DNA of 64,000 bases from Lycorma delicatula (GCF_047948215.1 NC_134456.1:14781730-14845729); one strand, 5' to 3'; positions 11,401 through 25,280 are shown, counted from the first letter of the stretch. The notes: generated by a model not told the origin, from the sequence alone. Numbers and translations are program-made.

Positions 11401-14400
11401 GAGGGGTACCAGTCATTTCATAATATTTTACATTCTTTTCTGTTTTGAGCTAATTTTTAATCTAAAGACATCGACATCCCACATCTTCAGTTAATAATTT
11501 GATTGTGCAGTCTTTTTATTCAATACTTTTTACCATCTACTCTTTGTTCAATCAACAAATTAATTAAAATCAGATATCGTAATACATAATCCACTAACCT
11601 AGTTTGTCAAAAAAATCCTATCAGAAAAATTTTTCTTCTCTTCATCTTGATCTCCTCATTTGAATTTTATTACTCACCTCATTTCCAAAAAAAAAGTTGT
11701 GATATTTCAGAAGTTCCTATTTTTTCTTTCTGTTTTTTTATAGATCATACTTCATTTCTGACGTATAGTTTTTATGAATTTTTCTTATTCCTAGATGTGA
11801 ATTTGACGCTAGCAGTTTTCTTTCTACATGTGAGGCCTCCTTGTTTGTGTCATACTGCTTTTGACATCTTCCTTATTTCAATTATATTTAGTAATTTTAC
11901 TAAATAACAAAATTCTGTTATGTTATGTTACTTACCTTAATAATATTTAATCATCGTTTGTTTCATTTCATAATCATTTTTCTGTACTTTTATTAAGTTT
12001 CTTTCTTGCAATAAATCCGTGGTAAACAGTATTTTTGTTTACTAATTTTTGGTTTCTATCAAAAGATCACTTTCATTAGCAAACCTTAACTTCATTTATT
12101 CTTCATAAATAGAAACCTACAAAAAATAAATTATAATATCAGAATAAAAACCGATGCTACAATTTATTTTAGCTTCGTTTCCCAAAATTTTCTTTTATTT
12201 TCTGTATACTGCATATACTTTTCTTATAATGATTTTCTACCACAGTACATTTCCCTTTCAACCAATCTTCTTTTGTTTCTACATTTTCTGTTATGTTTAT
12301 TTCTTTATAATCTGCATAGTTCCTGCTTTCATGTTTCACATATTTTTACTTTTTATGTTCATCCATTATTTATATGGTTTTCTACTAACATTTACCATTC
12401 TAGTTAATATCACCTATCTCTACATTAACTATTTCCTTCATTAAAGTCACCCAATTTTTTCTATAGAAACTGCTTTACCTCTAGTAGAGTCTGGCTTAAC
12501 AGTTTTCAGTTCAATTTCCTTGTGTTGTACAATTCTTGAACATAGGAATTGAATGAAGAAATTGAATCATTTTCTGAAGAGCTTCTCAACTAGTGCCTTT
12601 TACAAGTGAAAGACAGAAAAACAAATAATGAGTTTTGGCTGAGAAACACTTTAAATATAAATTTGTATAGGAAGAAACAATTTCCTGCCAAATGTATTAC
12701 TTGAATTGAGTCATTTAGATTTTACTTTTTAATTTACTGTTCATTTTTTCTTAATACATAATAAAATATAGGATTAATAAAGTACACACTAAACTGAAAT
12801 AGAAACCTAGAGGTTATACTGTAACTTATACAGCCGTTGTAGCTGTCTTACCCTGTAACTGTAACATATATTCTATAGTTTAGCAAAGATGAAATTGCTA
12901 CTAAGTTATTCAGGTTATAAAGTCAATTCACCTTACAAAGAACAGATATTCTCTCCTCCTGTTAAGTATTCACTGTACAAATACAGTATTGTTCTTGTCA
13001 TTCCATATATAATTACCAATACATAGGCTTCATATTTGGCTTGTAAAGAACTTTTAGTGAATGACTAAGTTTATGCCATACAATTCTGATAATATTCATC
13101 TTTCAGAAGTAACAGAGGAGCAGGATAATGTGAATTTAATTTCTGAATGAAAAATATTTCATGATGAAGCACATACTTATATGACAAATGCTAAATCATT
13201 GATCATTAATGTACTGGATAAAATACCTTGAACACCCAGTACCCAATAAATTTTTGAAAAATTAAAAAAAAAATTAATTATGAACAAATAACAAAATAAT
13301 GTAACATTCCATGCAATATATAAAACTAACTTTTTGGTCAAACTTTTCAAATAGGTGTATAAATTGTAGATAACTTTGTATATATTAACAACGTGTTCAT
13401 TGCCTTTATTTCAGTTCCTGGGAGAGTTTCACTTTCTATTTATGTTACAGTGCAATGTTTTGAATCATGGACTTAATTAGCACATGTGTTGATCAAAATT
13501 AAATCATTTTAATCATTTAATAAAAATAATGTATTAAGAATAACCTTGTTTCCACATCCTGCTTAGAATTTTTTTTTAAAGTTATATTGTAATTATCTTT
13601 AAAGACTTAATATAACCTTTATTGTTACTATTAACCTTTACTAGTAATCTCACTATGACCTATTTACTTTTCTGACATTTTACTCACGAAGCTAAAATGT
13701 TTAGTCAAAACATAAAGTAATTTACTTTCAAATAATACAAAATGTATATGTTTATAAAAATTAAAAAAGTTATCAAATCTTGTTTCATTTATTACAGAAG
13801 TTCATTAAATATAATAATTTGTGATGTATTGCTTAAAAGATGATACTAAATTTTTTTTCTTTGTTGGAGAACTGTAAAGTTAAAAAAATCTTCATCTAGA
13901 GGTGTATCACAACTTATTTTCAAAAATCAGTCTAGAATATCTGAAATGGGTTTCTATATTAGTTTAACAGGCTGAGGCCCCAAAGGGGAGTTGAATGTTT
14001 AGCTCTCAAAATATTCATGTTTGTATCACTGTAACTACAGAACAAAAAAATATTGCTAAAAGTTTGAAATCTGATAAATATATTCTTATATTTAATAAAC
14101 TGATAAATGTGTATGTGAGGTACCATAATCAAAGAAGTTGCGGATGACCTAACATGACATGCAGTCACTGTTAAAACTGGTTCAGGCATAATTCTAAGAA
14201 TAACAAGTATCCTACATCAGAATTACTTTTAAAAACGAGGACCGAAGTGGTTTCCCATTCCGCCTCTTTTTTTTTCAATTATCCAAACATTCAGTTTTAC
14301 ATATTAACTCCAAATCATCAAAATTTTAATAATATTTAGGCATACAAGTGCCATCATCTTCACTTTGTTCACTGTAAGAAGTAGTTATATGGAGAACATT

Positions 14401-17400
14401 ATTACTCTCAGAGAAAACAACTACAATCCTTCTTTTATCAGTTTCACAACTATGATAAAGAATATGGCAGATAGTTTAAATGTATACCTTTATGTTGAAA
14501 AAAGACTGTATTATATGCATTGCCTCGGTAAAGGAGACACTTCATGTTGTGTAATTTGAACTGAATAAAATAAATAAAGTGATATTAATTGAGTAAATTA
14601 TTGAACAAAATTTTTAATATTTCTTTAATATTAACAGTGTATAGTGGGAAACTTTTCTCTTACGTCAAGAGCAGTTCATTAAAGAACATAATTCTTTTTA
14701 TTTAGTAAACGATTAATATTTAATAAATTAATGAAAATAAAAGCTCTTGTGTATAATATGTAATTTAAGTTGAATCATTGGAAATTGGTACTGAAAAAAC
14801 AAAAAAATTTGAATTTTCTTAAAAATGTTATTGTATTAATAATTTATTTGGTGAAAATATTAAAATAATTAAATAAAAGTTAGCTGTAGTGTAGGGTTTT
14901 TCATCAGGATTTTTCTATTAATATCTAACATCCAGTTACTATTATATCTACTTAATTAGAAGTGAATTTATGTAATAGAAATTTATACAAACTAGAACCT
15001 ACTTAATCTTAATCATATTTAATTATTATCCATACTTTTAATTATTATCAAAAATATGTAAATATTTCTTAATGCATGGTGGAATTTTATTCTTTTAATA
15101 TATAAAAAATATATACTTAGTGTCTATATGTCTGATATTGTATACTTTTTATACAATAAAAGATTTACTTCTTATAAAGTAAAGGGACCATCCACTTTTG
15201 TATTGTACCATTGCTTCGTTTTATTATCCATCTAACATACCGACTAATCTTTGTATTACAGACAATTGTGAAATAACAGATATTATATCTTAACCTTATT
15301 TCAGACTATGAAATAAATTAGCAGCTGATAAATACACTAATTTGCAGACTTAACTTCTTTATTCTTGCAGATTTGTTGAAAATGATATTGAATCCGATTG
15401 TCTTAAATTGTTATTTTATGACTGGTTGTTGACATTGATTTTTAATATACATTTTTATAATTGCTGCTGATGAATGAATTTTTATCCTGATAAATTGAAT
15501 TTTTGCAAGACTTTTTATATTTAATTATTTGAAAACTATTTGGCCCTATTCTGTTTTACTTTGTAACTGGAGCAGTGATAATTTAATAGTCAGTAATAGT
15601 ATTACATTTAGCCTTTCATATGAAAACCTATCTAAAAAGATGTTCTTGTCTTATGACAAGCATTAGTGATCTTGAGTTTACAAAATCATTATTATAACAA
15701 GCCAAACTAGTTTTAAAATAAAACATTCCTTTTTGTAAACATTTTCAACTGTTTCGTTAGTCTTCATCAGTAACTTTCACTTACTGTTATGGGCTACAGA
15801 ATCTTTGATTTCTTTTTTATCTAATAATTAGATTTAGAAAGTTCTGTAGTTCGTGTGCCTCTTATGGAAATGTTAGAAAACTGTCTCAAAATCTATATGA
15901 TGGTTTTTAACATATTATATATATTATGCTTACTATCTACAAATAAGCTAATAGAATAAAAGCTAATAAAATAGTACTGAAAAACAAATACAAAAAATCA
16001 CACATATTTATATATGCATAAAGATGTATGCCATGAATGTCCTTTTTATGTAACACTTGTTTGATCGTATAATTTATAGTTTATCTGATTTTTTCTGAAA
16101 TGAGATACTGTGCCGTGAACAGATTAGCACGAACAGGGAGAAAAGAAAAGTGTAACTGAGATAAAATTTATTATATTCAGAGGAGTAGAGACTGAGTTAT
16201 ATAATTATTTCGTTTTAAACTATGTTTTTACATATGTGATGCTCAGCTTACATATTCAATGAGCAAAATTTTAATTACAAAAAATAAAATTTAATTTTAC
16301 ATTAAACTGAACATTATAGTTCATTGAGAATGTTATATACAAAATAATTTAATGTATTCTGAACAAGATGTGGTAAAAAAATAACTAAAATGTTGTACTG
16401 TACACACCTGCCTCATTTTTTATCACAGATTGGAATTTTGGTAAAGTCTCCAGTCATTCTGGCAGTTAAAGCTTATGAATCTCATACATTGTATCCAATT
16501 CTAAATTATGATAATGCAATTGTGCCCAGAGTTCTTTTTTCATAACCAGAGTGTAATATGTTAATGTAATATTTTTAACGTAAAAACCCTTAAATCTTCT
16601 TTACGGTTCCATTAAAGTAAGTAATATGTCTAAGTTAATTATCTAAAAAACGTTTTGTTTATCTGTAGAAATATTGTGTCAATAATGAATAAAAATGCAA
16701 ATAACAAAATGTGATAAAAAAATTGTATGTTTACTACAGTCAAGATTAATAGATTAAAAATAATGTTCTTCAAATAGTGAACCTGCTGTACAATTCAGCT
16801 ATAACAGTTGACTAGTAACTTAGACCATGTCCTCAACCCCGTTACAGGTAGTCATGGTGAAGATTATCCAAAATTAATGCACAATATTGTGTATTGACTA
16901 ATGACATTGATAGCACAATAGCAGATTAAACTTTTTTTGACTTATTTTAAAAACTCAAGTTAAAGATTTGGACATTTATCAATTAATATTAATAATTTTG
17001 TCTAATATTCATTTATTTAGTTATTAATTATCAGATTCCCAAATTATACCTTTTCTTTTGATGATGGTTAAAGATATGAAAAATACCAGACTCTTGCTAT
17101 TATTGAACACAAGATGGACAGAAATTTTCATGCTGAGCAATAATTGAACTGGCCAGTCAGTTTTATATTTTTTCTTGAAATTTTTGCTTCATTTAGTCAT
17201 AGATAGCATAGTTGCATATTTTGTTAGTATTATCAACCTTTAGTGTAATTATTTATTTGTTATTAATTTACTTTTTTCAAGGTTGTTACAAAAATATCCG
17301 AAAAAATGAATTTGTCATTTCTGTGAGTAAGGTAATGTATAAATATCTTTTTAAATATTTTTTTTATTAATGTATAATCAGTATAAATGTTGTTTATAAT

Positions 17401-17437
17401 GTGTTTTTTATAGCAGCTTGTTTTGTTTTCTTTACAG

Positions 17438-17718
17438 ATCACATTTGTGGTGAATGTGGAGCAGTATTTAAATATGTACACAGTTTACAAGTACATAGAG
17501 CACGTCACAGTGGTGGAACAATGTGTGAATTATGTTTTAAAGATTTTGGTAGCAGATCAAATCTTCGAAAACATTTTTTTGAAGTCCATAGTTGGTGTTT
17601 ATTATGCAGTGTTAATTTTACAACTAAAGCTGCTCTTAGAAAACATATTGATAATGAACATGGAAATATTCAACAGTATTTAAAATCATTTAATCAACAT
17701 CACTTTTTATGGCACTAA
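17438..17718 (+). CDS. Alternative terminal exon B, three C2H2 zinc fingers (BTB-ZF gene)
   Basis: The exon follows TTTTCTTTACAG and begins in the same phase as exon A (two bases complete a codon). It encodes 92 residues to a TAA. Finger 1 is HICGECGAVFKYVHSLQVHR ending ARH. Finger 2 begins MCELCFKDFGSRSNLRKH and ends EVH. Finger 3 begins WCLLCSVNFTTKAALRKH and ends NEH. The linker between fingers 1 and 2 (SGGT) parallels the SGET of exon A, supporting common descent by exon duplication. The short tail is rich in His and Gln. A variant poly-A signal ATTAAA is at 17884-17889. Three fingers rather than two is the odd feature. It would act as the DNA-binding end of one isoform of the same gene. 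Confidence 0.82.
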
Positions 17719-19420
17719 GTTTTTTATTTATTATTATTTTTAAAATGCCCAACTTTAATAATTGTTTGATTGTTTAACTTAAAAATTTGTTTTTAAGAAT
17801 TTTTAACCCTTATCAAATTCTTTTATGTTTTATTACTATTTTATTGATGTAATGTAAACATTTATTTTAAAAGTATATTTTGTATTAAAAAAAATTATTG
17901 TTTCATAAAGCACTTCTATTCAATTTTTTTTATTACATTTTGTGCCTATTCATTTACTTCCGTAATACCCTTTCATACGTATATAGATCATTTGAGTATT
18001 AATTTACTGGATGTACATACTACATTATATTTCAGTATTTATCAGATGTAAATTGTAACATTTCATTGTGTCTTTAGTATATTAAATCCTAATTTTCAAA
18101 CGTTTGTTATTAAAAAGAAATTATAATAATGATATTACAGAAAATATAAGCCCTACCTCTGTGGAGGAGAGGCAGCATCTATCTCTATCTTTCATTTGGT
18201 GATTTCTGGATTCAAATTCCTATCAGGCTTGGCATACCTCATTTGACGTAAATGTCATATCATATATAAATATAAATGAACATCAACCTGGGAAAATAAG
18301 TAAATAATATTGTGTAACATTTTGGAATACCAATGAAGCAATGTTGTTCATGTTTTTAAATGACATTGTTATTGCTGTCTAGAAAATCCCTCAAAATTGT
18401 TTCATATTAACTTAATTAATTAATTTATTAAATTCACAGTGTTTAGAACTCTTCATCCTATTTTCAGTTGCTCTTGCAGCTATCTTCAATGACTGGTGCT
18501 ACTGTGCTCACCCTAGAGTCAGCTGGCATTTTATTTTATTACTGGCGACTTTTTTATTTTTTTCTTAATTGGGCATAAATGCATTTAGAACGTTGATGAA
18601 TAGTGTGTTGGATCTGAATTGTGTTTGTTTATTTTGTAAATCGTTGTGTTTTGTTTATTTCATAATGTTTAAGTGTTAAGAAGTGGTTATTTTTTGTTCA
18701 TCTGTAGAATATCATGGTTAAAATTAATGTTAGTAAATTTGTTATTTGCTTGTATAAGGTAGTTGGCAAATATAGAGTGTTGTTTAAAAAACATAGCATA
18801 TATAGTAATAAACTAATATGAATAAAGTTGTCTAGACCGTGCATGAGAATTGAACTCACGGACTATACTGTAATTTCTTATTCTAACATAACTGGCTTTG
18901 TCTGCTATTGTTGGTCCTTAGCATTTATGCAAATATCATTTACTTTATTATTCATAAGTATGACTTGGAATTTAATCTTTAAATTGCACCCCTTTTTGTT
19001 CAAAATGCCACTTTCTGAGATGTTCAAAATGATATTTAACTATTAGATTTTAAGGAATACAGTATACATTCTTGCTCAGACCTAAAATCTTTTTTCATAC
19101 CGCTTTAAAAATATAAAAATTATGAGAAGTTTTAGTTTTTACTACATATTATTATTTCTTTTTATACAAATTTACCAAAAATAATGGAATAGTAAGGTTG
19201 ATTTCGGAAACACATTGTTACTTCTGAGCAATGAAAGTATTATAACAGAATAACAATTACTGTTTTCAGATTTAATACCTGGAAAGAGTTTGACAGCTTT
19301 TCCCAGCCATTTCATTCATCTTCTGCCTAGTTAAAGTACATTTGTAATGACTATCTGAAAATGTAACAGTGGAAAATTATAATTTAACTATTTTTAGAAA
19401 ATAATATATTTAAAAAATCT
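17719..19420 (+). other. 3' UTR of exon B and intron
   Basis: AT-rich. Holds a worn SINE at 18150-18245 and a T-rich patch near 18480-18680 without coding content. Confidence 0.45.
18150..18245 (+). mobile_element. SINE family A remnant
   Basis: CCCTACCTCTGTGGAGGAG, GGCAGCATCT, GATTCAAATTCCTATCAGG and TTGGCATACC line up in order with the head, A-box region, B-box and body of the good copy at 34203-34365. No tail or flanking duplication is retained. Confidence 0.6.
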
Positions 19421-21213
19421 GATGTGGACACCACATGAATCCTTGTACACCTATTAAATTGCATATACACATTTTTTGCTGCACTTCATTTAAACTTATT
19501 TCATTTGAAAGTCAGGTACAATCCTCCAATTCTTTAATAAAGTGGACAGTTACACAGTTTCTGAGATATTAGTTTTCAATATTTATACAATTATTAATTC
19601 AACAATTATACATGAAATTTTAGGATAGAGTAAGCCCCTTTATTATTCATATTAGTAGATCAGTATTATTCATATCTTTGTGAGTTGCTGATTAATAAAA
19701 TCTTCAGATTTCTGGTGTGTCATTTAAATAAAGGTTAATAGTAATTAAACTGCTCTGTTTAGTGAACTTCTGCACACTGGTTACAAATGTTAATTTTGAA
19801 CTTACAATGTAAAATATTCAGTTTTCATTATTGGATGATTTGGTGAATAATAAAAAATGAAAAAGAAAGACAACATGAAGAAATATATCTCAAAAAAATT
19901 AGAAGAAGATGAATATGAAAAGGAAGAAAATGTTAAGAACAAGGGAAAAATAAAAAAATTAAGAGATGATATATATAAAGAGGAAAAAAATGTTAAGCCC
20001 AAGTTAAGAATAAAAAGATTAACAGAGAATGATGAATATAAAGAGAGAAAAAAGAACGAAAAGAATGATGGATATAAAGAGAGAAGAAGGGGTGCTGAGA
20101 AAATTATGATCAGAAGAATTATATCAAACCAAAGAGCAATTAAATGAATGGCTACAAAAAACAGATAAATGAAATGATGATCAATTCCAACCTTGGGAGA
20201 ATATTGTCTGACAATATCAGAGGGGTAACGAACTAAAAGATAAGAATCTTTAGCAATTTATTTAAGATCGGACATGTACGCCTCATTGTATATATTGGTC
20301 TTGTGAGGGTCTATTTTTCAGTCACTCTGTAGTTAATTCTAACGTAGATAAAATTAAACAGAAATTTCAGAATAATAAAATAAAATTAAACTAGAAAATC
20401 CAAAAATAATAAGATTTTAAATTACAATCTTCTATTAAGATTAAATAATCAGATGTTTCACCAAATCTATTACATATACACATATGTAGTAATGCCTTTT
20501 AAATTACATATACACATTTTTAAAAGTATATAAAATCTTATTTTACTAAAAACTTCTCATTTTTTCATTTTTTTTTTTTTAATTTTTATATTGAATTATT
20601 ATTTATTGTAAACGTTTTTTTTACAATCACGGGTTAATATTTATTAATAAATCAATATATTTAAGTTAAAAAAAATTAAAAGGAGATGAAGTCTGATTCG
20701 AACAAATTTGCCTTATCTTGTAAGATCCAAATATTTCATTAATTAAAATTTTATTTGACTATAACCTTGGAACCAATGAAAATAAGTACCACTTATGATA
20801 TATCATTGAAAAGTTCTTAATGAGGGCTTATTACTGCAGTTAAGAAAAAGTCCAAAATCAAAATTTTTAGGGATTTTGGGCTTTTTTTGGACACTTAGTT
20901 CAGTCAATTGCAGTCAAAAGGGGTGGTGCATAACTAGATGTTACAACAGTCCTAAATTTCAACATCCTGCAGCTAATCATTTTTGAGTTATCTGATGATG
21001 AATAAACGTATGTATGTACGTATACATGTACATACATTTATACGTATTATATGTATATATGTACGTACATTTGTACGTATATACATACGTATAAACATCA
21101 CATGGAAACTAGTCAAAATGGATTCTGGGATGGTAAAAATTGATATTCTATTGAAATCTGAAAATCAAAATTTTTCGTGATCAATACTGCCTTTACTTTG
21201 TACAAGGAAGTAA
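19421..21213 (+). mobile_element. Non-autonomous repeat element, copy 2
   Basis: This is the longer of two related copies (see 3624-5005). It starts GATGTGGACACCACATGAAT and ends TACAAGGAAGTAA; CCTTGTAC near the start is the reverse complement of GTACAAGG at the end. The middle (19857-20147) is an A-rich run of imperfect AAAGAGG-type tandem units that gives a lysine/glutamate-rich frame with no domain, so I do not call a gene. Another internal stretch (21000-21090) is an expanded ACGTATGTATGT-type simple repeat. No transposase. It lies between zinc-finger exons B and C. Confidence 0.7.
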
Positions 21214-22070
21214 AAAATAAATATTTGTGCATTATATAAATTGCTTCATTTGATATGGTGTTGTATATTATATATTTTATTTTTTATCATGTATTACCAC
21301 TATAGTCTTCCTATTAAATTGACTGATATTTTTAGTTTATTGAGGTAAACTGCATTTAAATTTACTAATTGTTTAAAATCATATCACTTTTCTGATCCAG
21401 TTTGTGTGTTTTGTTTCTAATTAAAGTTGAACTTCTCAAATTTGTGTTTAATTTTAATAGACGTTATTTATAGAAAGCTTAAATGTGTTACAGGTTTCAG
21501 TGGTTATTATAAAATGTATAAAAATTTTATGTCTAAAGTGAGAAAAAGATTTTTAGGAAGATAAGATTTATATTTCACACAATATCCTTATGTTGTATGA
21601 AAGCAAAAATTATAATTATGTTCTTGAAACGTATTCATATTTTTGTTGGGCATTACAATTTTTTGAAAACTTATTGGAATTAGAGCAAATACCTTATGTA
21701 TGAATGATTGTGGTATAAGTATGGTTTTATGTATGTTTGTAATTGCAGTACCATTATAACAGTTTAGCCATTTAGTTATTTTTTTTTTTGTAATTTATTT
21801 ATTCTTCTGATGTTAAAAAAGACTAAAGACTAAAAATATAACTGACAATATCAGGTTTTTTTTTTTAATTTAAAAGTTGTTTTAACTATTAATATATATA
21901 CTAAAAATTGGTAAATGTTATCTTCATTTATAATTGTACTTTTACAAATATTTGCAGCTGAATTGCATACAATTAATTAATGATAAGTACGTGATCATTT
22001 AAATTATTTGTTTACAAAGACAGGCTTGTACTATTCATATCAATCTAATTCAATCTGAAATTTATTTCAG
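21214..22070 (+). other. Intron upstream of exon C
   Basis: AT-rich, no exon or element seen; ends with TTTATTTCAG, the acceptor of exon C. Confidence 0.5.
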
Positions 22071-22276
22071 GTCTTATCTATAGATTCTCTTCTGATGAAA
22101 AAATGACAGAACAATGTCCTTATTGTGAAATTCAGATATCATCTGGGAATTTACGTCGCCATATTCGAACGCAACATACTCATCTGCCGACTGCTAAGTG
22201 CCATTACTGTTTAAGAATTTTTAAACATAAATACAGCCTAAGAGAGCACATTAGAGTTTCACATATGAATTTGTGA
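22071..22276 (+). CDS. Alternative terminal exon C, two C2H2 zinc fingers (BTB-ZF gene)
   Basis: This short exon has no in-frame upstream ATG of its own. After TTTATTTCAG, two bases (GT) complete a split codon, giving the same phase as exons A, B and D, and 67 further residues run to TGA. Finger 1 begins QCPYCEIQISSGNLRRHI and ends TQH; its C-X2-C to H spacing is short. Finger 2 is KCHYCLRIFKHKYSLREHIR ending VSH. The protein ends four residues later. The compact pair of fingers with the RRHI...H and C-X2-C-X-R-X-F pattern is like the alternative finger exons of broad and lola. A poly-A signal AATAAA lies at 22385-22390, only about 110 bp after the stop. Confidence 0.8.
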
Positions 22277-23506
22277 TTTTCATTCTTTTTCATTTGTTCC
22301 TGTGAATTTTATTGTGTACTCAAAGAAATTATAGTCACTTTTTATGTCATTCCATGTGCAAAATATTTTTTATTTTTAAAGCTTAATAAATATTTATTTT
22401 TATTATTATCTAAAGAAAAGTTTTGTAATTAATCTTGCTAATAACACGAGTAGTATAATGCTAATACAGTTACGTCCTGTACAGTAAATTAATTGTTAAA
22501 CAGTTCCCAGTAAATTGTATATCAAAAATATATTTTAATGTACCTTTATAATATTAATTAAACCTTTATATTTTATTAAATGTTTTTTTATGGTTAATTT
22601 TGGTTTTATTTTTTTTTAAACCCACTCGTTATAAATTTAATTTTCTTAACATCTGATAATGAATAAATTTGAAATAACAAATTCATTCCATTTTTATAAA
22701 GAATTTATAACAAAATATTTTTTTTTTTGTATCAGTTATGCGTTTTTAGATATTTTCTTTATTTAGTTTAAAATAAATTGGAGATCTGATTTTTTTTCAT
22801 TTAAGATTCAGTGGTTCAACAACTTAGGTTCTTTTATTCAATTACTTCGACCTTGTACAGTCAAGTTTAATATTTTCATTCCTTCTGTTTATAAATCTAC
22901 TAAATATAATGTCAATTTTACTTAAAATATGTCAGTTTATGGCCAAGATAATTAGAAAAAACAAAATTACATTAATCATAGATTCTCTGAACTCAAGACT
23001 GGTGTTAACTCTTTCAACCTAGGTCTTTTAGAGCTTACTAATAAATAAGGAAAACCCACACAGTTAAATTCAGCATCCCTATTAAGTATCAATCTTGAAT
23101 AAATTTTCTTATTCATTCATTCTGAAAAATTCATAATTCTGGATCCACAGCGGACTTTGCCAAATAGTAAGTAATGAATGTACATTCCTAGAGGTGAATG
23201 AATCATTCAAACTAATCTTTATCCATTAAGTATGGTATTACTGTTCACTTAAGGGGTGGCGAAATCTCTATCTAGTGTAATGTTAAGAAAAGGAACATTT
23301 TCTTAGAACTCACAGTGTATCAATTTGTTTCAAATTGTTACAGAAGGTTCTTTAGACTTTCCTATACAATCTGAGTTAAGTTGGTTAAAAAACTACTGTA
23401 CAAACTTAAAAAAAGTTAGGATTTTACTTTTAATTTCTTATATTTTTGTATTAAATATTTCTTTACAAATTCAAAAATTCATTTTTTAGCTTGAATAAAA
23501 CTCAGC
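22277..23506 (+). other. 3' UTR of exon C and intron
   Basis: AT-rich with no recognisable exon or element before the - strand transposase relic. Confidence 0.45.
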
Positions 23507-25280
23507 TTAATTCACAGAAACAACTGAATCACCTGTAAAGATTTCAGATATACTGAAGCACTGGTTGCAGAAAATATGTACCAAAAAACAACAAAAAATT
23601 AAATTTACGGAAAACTGCAATTTAATACATCCAGTTTCATATACTAGTATGTCTTCAAATTCCTCAACAAGTTTTCTTTTCAGCAGCCTTTTTTGCCTCC
23701 TAGCTTCTCTTTCAAACGCACTAACTGCAGAATTAGCCCATTTCACACGCTCGTAGTTCAAACTTTTCATTGTGTCTACAGTCACATTTCCTGGATTGAT
23801 TCCATACTTTTTCAAATTATCACAATTCATAATATTTTCTCTGTTAAATGTAGCCACTGCATCCAATACTCCCAGCTTTAATATATTAAATGCAACAAAA
23901 GTATTTTTGGGTACACTGGTCCAAATTGTATGATTGAAACTTTCATTTGCAGTTTGAGTTCCACCATGGAGACACTTTCTCAGAATTTCAGGGTTGCTAA
24001 GATCTTTAAAATAGTTTAATTTCTCAAAAAATGGTATGTGGAATTGTATGTTTATGCTTATATTCGGCTGTATTACCCAAGACCTCTGTTTTCTGTATGG
24101 ACACCATGAGTCACTACCGGGTGGACACAATCCACGACAGGGATTTTCATCCGTAGAACATTTATGGTAATAAATAGCCTAAACTACTCATTGCATAGCA
24201 ACCAAATCTCCAGAATTATTTCTTACTACTTGCCCATAATAGATTTACAATTGGTCTATTACTTTATTAGTTAGACGATTCTTCCTACTAAGGAGTAGAC
24301 TATCAGATAATGTTTTCCCTCTCATACTACATTTAATTTACGAAGCCGCAAAGCCACACTCCCATTTCTTCTGTATCCTGTGTATTCTATTTTTTTATTT
24401 CACTATTACTATATCGATTCTGTTTAACAACTGATAATAACTCTTGGTATCACCATCTCCTAAATAATTAACATAACAAACATTATATTTATTAACAGGT
24501 CTTCTAAATAATTCACTTACGCCTTTTACCTCTGTTCCTTTGCTGGGACCTTTGTAATTTTTAAAACAGGATGCATTATGTTCACCAATATCTTTATTAA
24601 CACAATTACAGTATTCAGTAACTATTCCATTTATCAACTTAAAGCCAAGCTTATTCCAGGTGCCATGAAACCTACTGACAGATCTCCAGGATTTTCATTT
24701 ACCTCAACTGAAATTTCATTTTCTAAAACAGCTTCTGTCATAGAATCCTGTGAAACATTCTCAATAGCCTTATTTAGAATATCAATAAATTAAATTAAAT
24801 TAAAAATAAATAAGTTAAATTTAGATGGTTGTTGCGAAAGATTAAAATTTCCACCGAGAGTGTTTGACCTGCTCTTTGTTCTTTACATATGGACCTTAGC
24901 CCATAAACTAACCTAATTTTAATCTCAATTTAGCACTTGTATCTAAATTTGTAATTTTTGAGAAGTTGTAACATTTTTTTTGGAGAAATTACAATGGGAG
25001 CAAAAGATTTCAAGTTGCATTGCTACTCCACTATTACACATCATTTACAAGAATACTAGACAGTTTATCAATATCTAAGAGTTGATAAACATCATTATAT
25101 TCTGATAAATATTTATCGTAGTCATTTTTAAAAAATGTTTAGAAGTAGAAGTGATTTCACAGATTGGTCCTTATTTACAACATCACTCTTAGATGCCGAT
25201 GGTGATTCATCAATATTTTTTACAGTTTTACCACCAATTACTTTACCGCTTTTAGTTTGTCTACAACTGAAATGAGGCAT
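23507..25280 (-). pseudogene. Mutator-like DNA transposase relic
   Basis: Reading leftwards from an ATG at 25280, pieces of one protein appear in order: a basic start (MPHFSCRQTKSGKVIGGK), an acidic region near 24790-24640, a segment with YLGDGDTKSYYQ (about 24470-24440), a basic patch, then CSTDENPCRGLCPPGSDSWC (about 24165-24100) and TQTANESFNHTIW (about 23960-23925), ending with a basic tail. The GDGDTK, CPPG..SWC and NESFNHTIW blocks are characteristic of the Mutator-like transposases widespread in arthropods. There are several stops and frameshifts, notably 24180-24395, so it is dead. It lies inside the intron between zinc-finger exons C and D, antisense to the host gene. Assignment to Mutator is from motif memory. 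Confidence 0.65.

Larger units (their letters stand above)
6755..17437 (+). other. Long AT-rich interval between exons A and B
   Basis: It begins with the likely 3' UTR of exon A and continues as intron for the downstream terminal exons. I find no further zinc-finger exon, RNA gene or intact transposon. It contains a compound microsatellite (8429-8494), short TG/TA runs near 9550-9580 and a possible worn SINE at 7140-7240. Open frames here (such as 11051-11356, 11647-11907, 12154-12444) are low-complexity and lack homology. Confidence 0.5.

Noticed and set aside
12154..12444. Hydrophobic 96-codon + strand frame
   Set aside because: T-rich low-complexity DNA gives Phe/Leu/Ile runs; no splice or start context and no homology.
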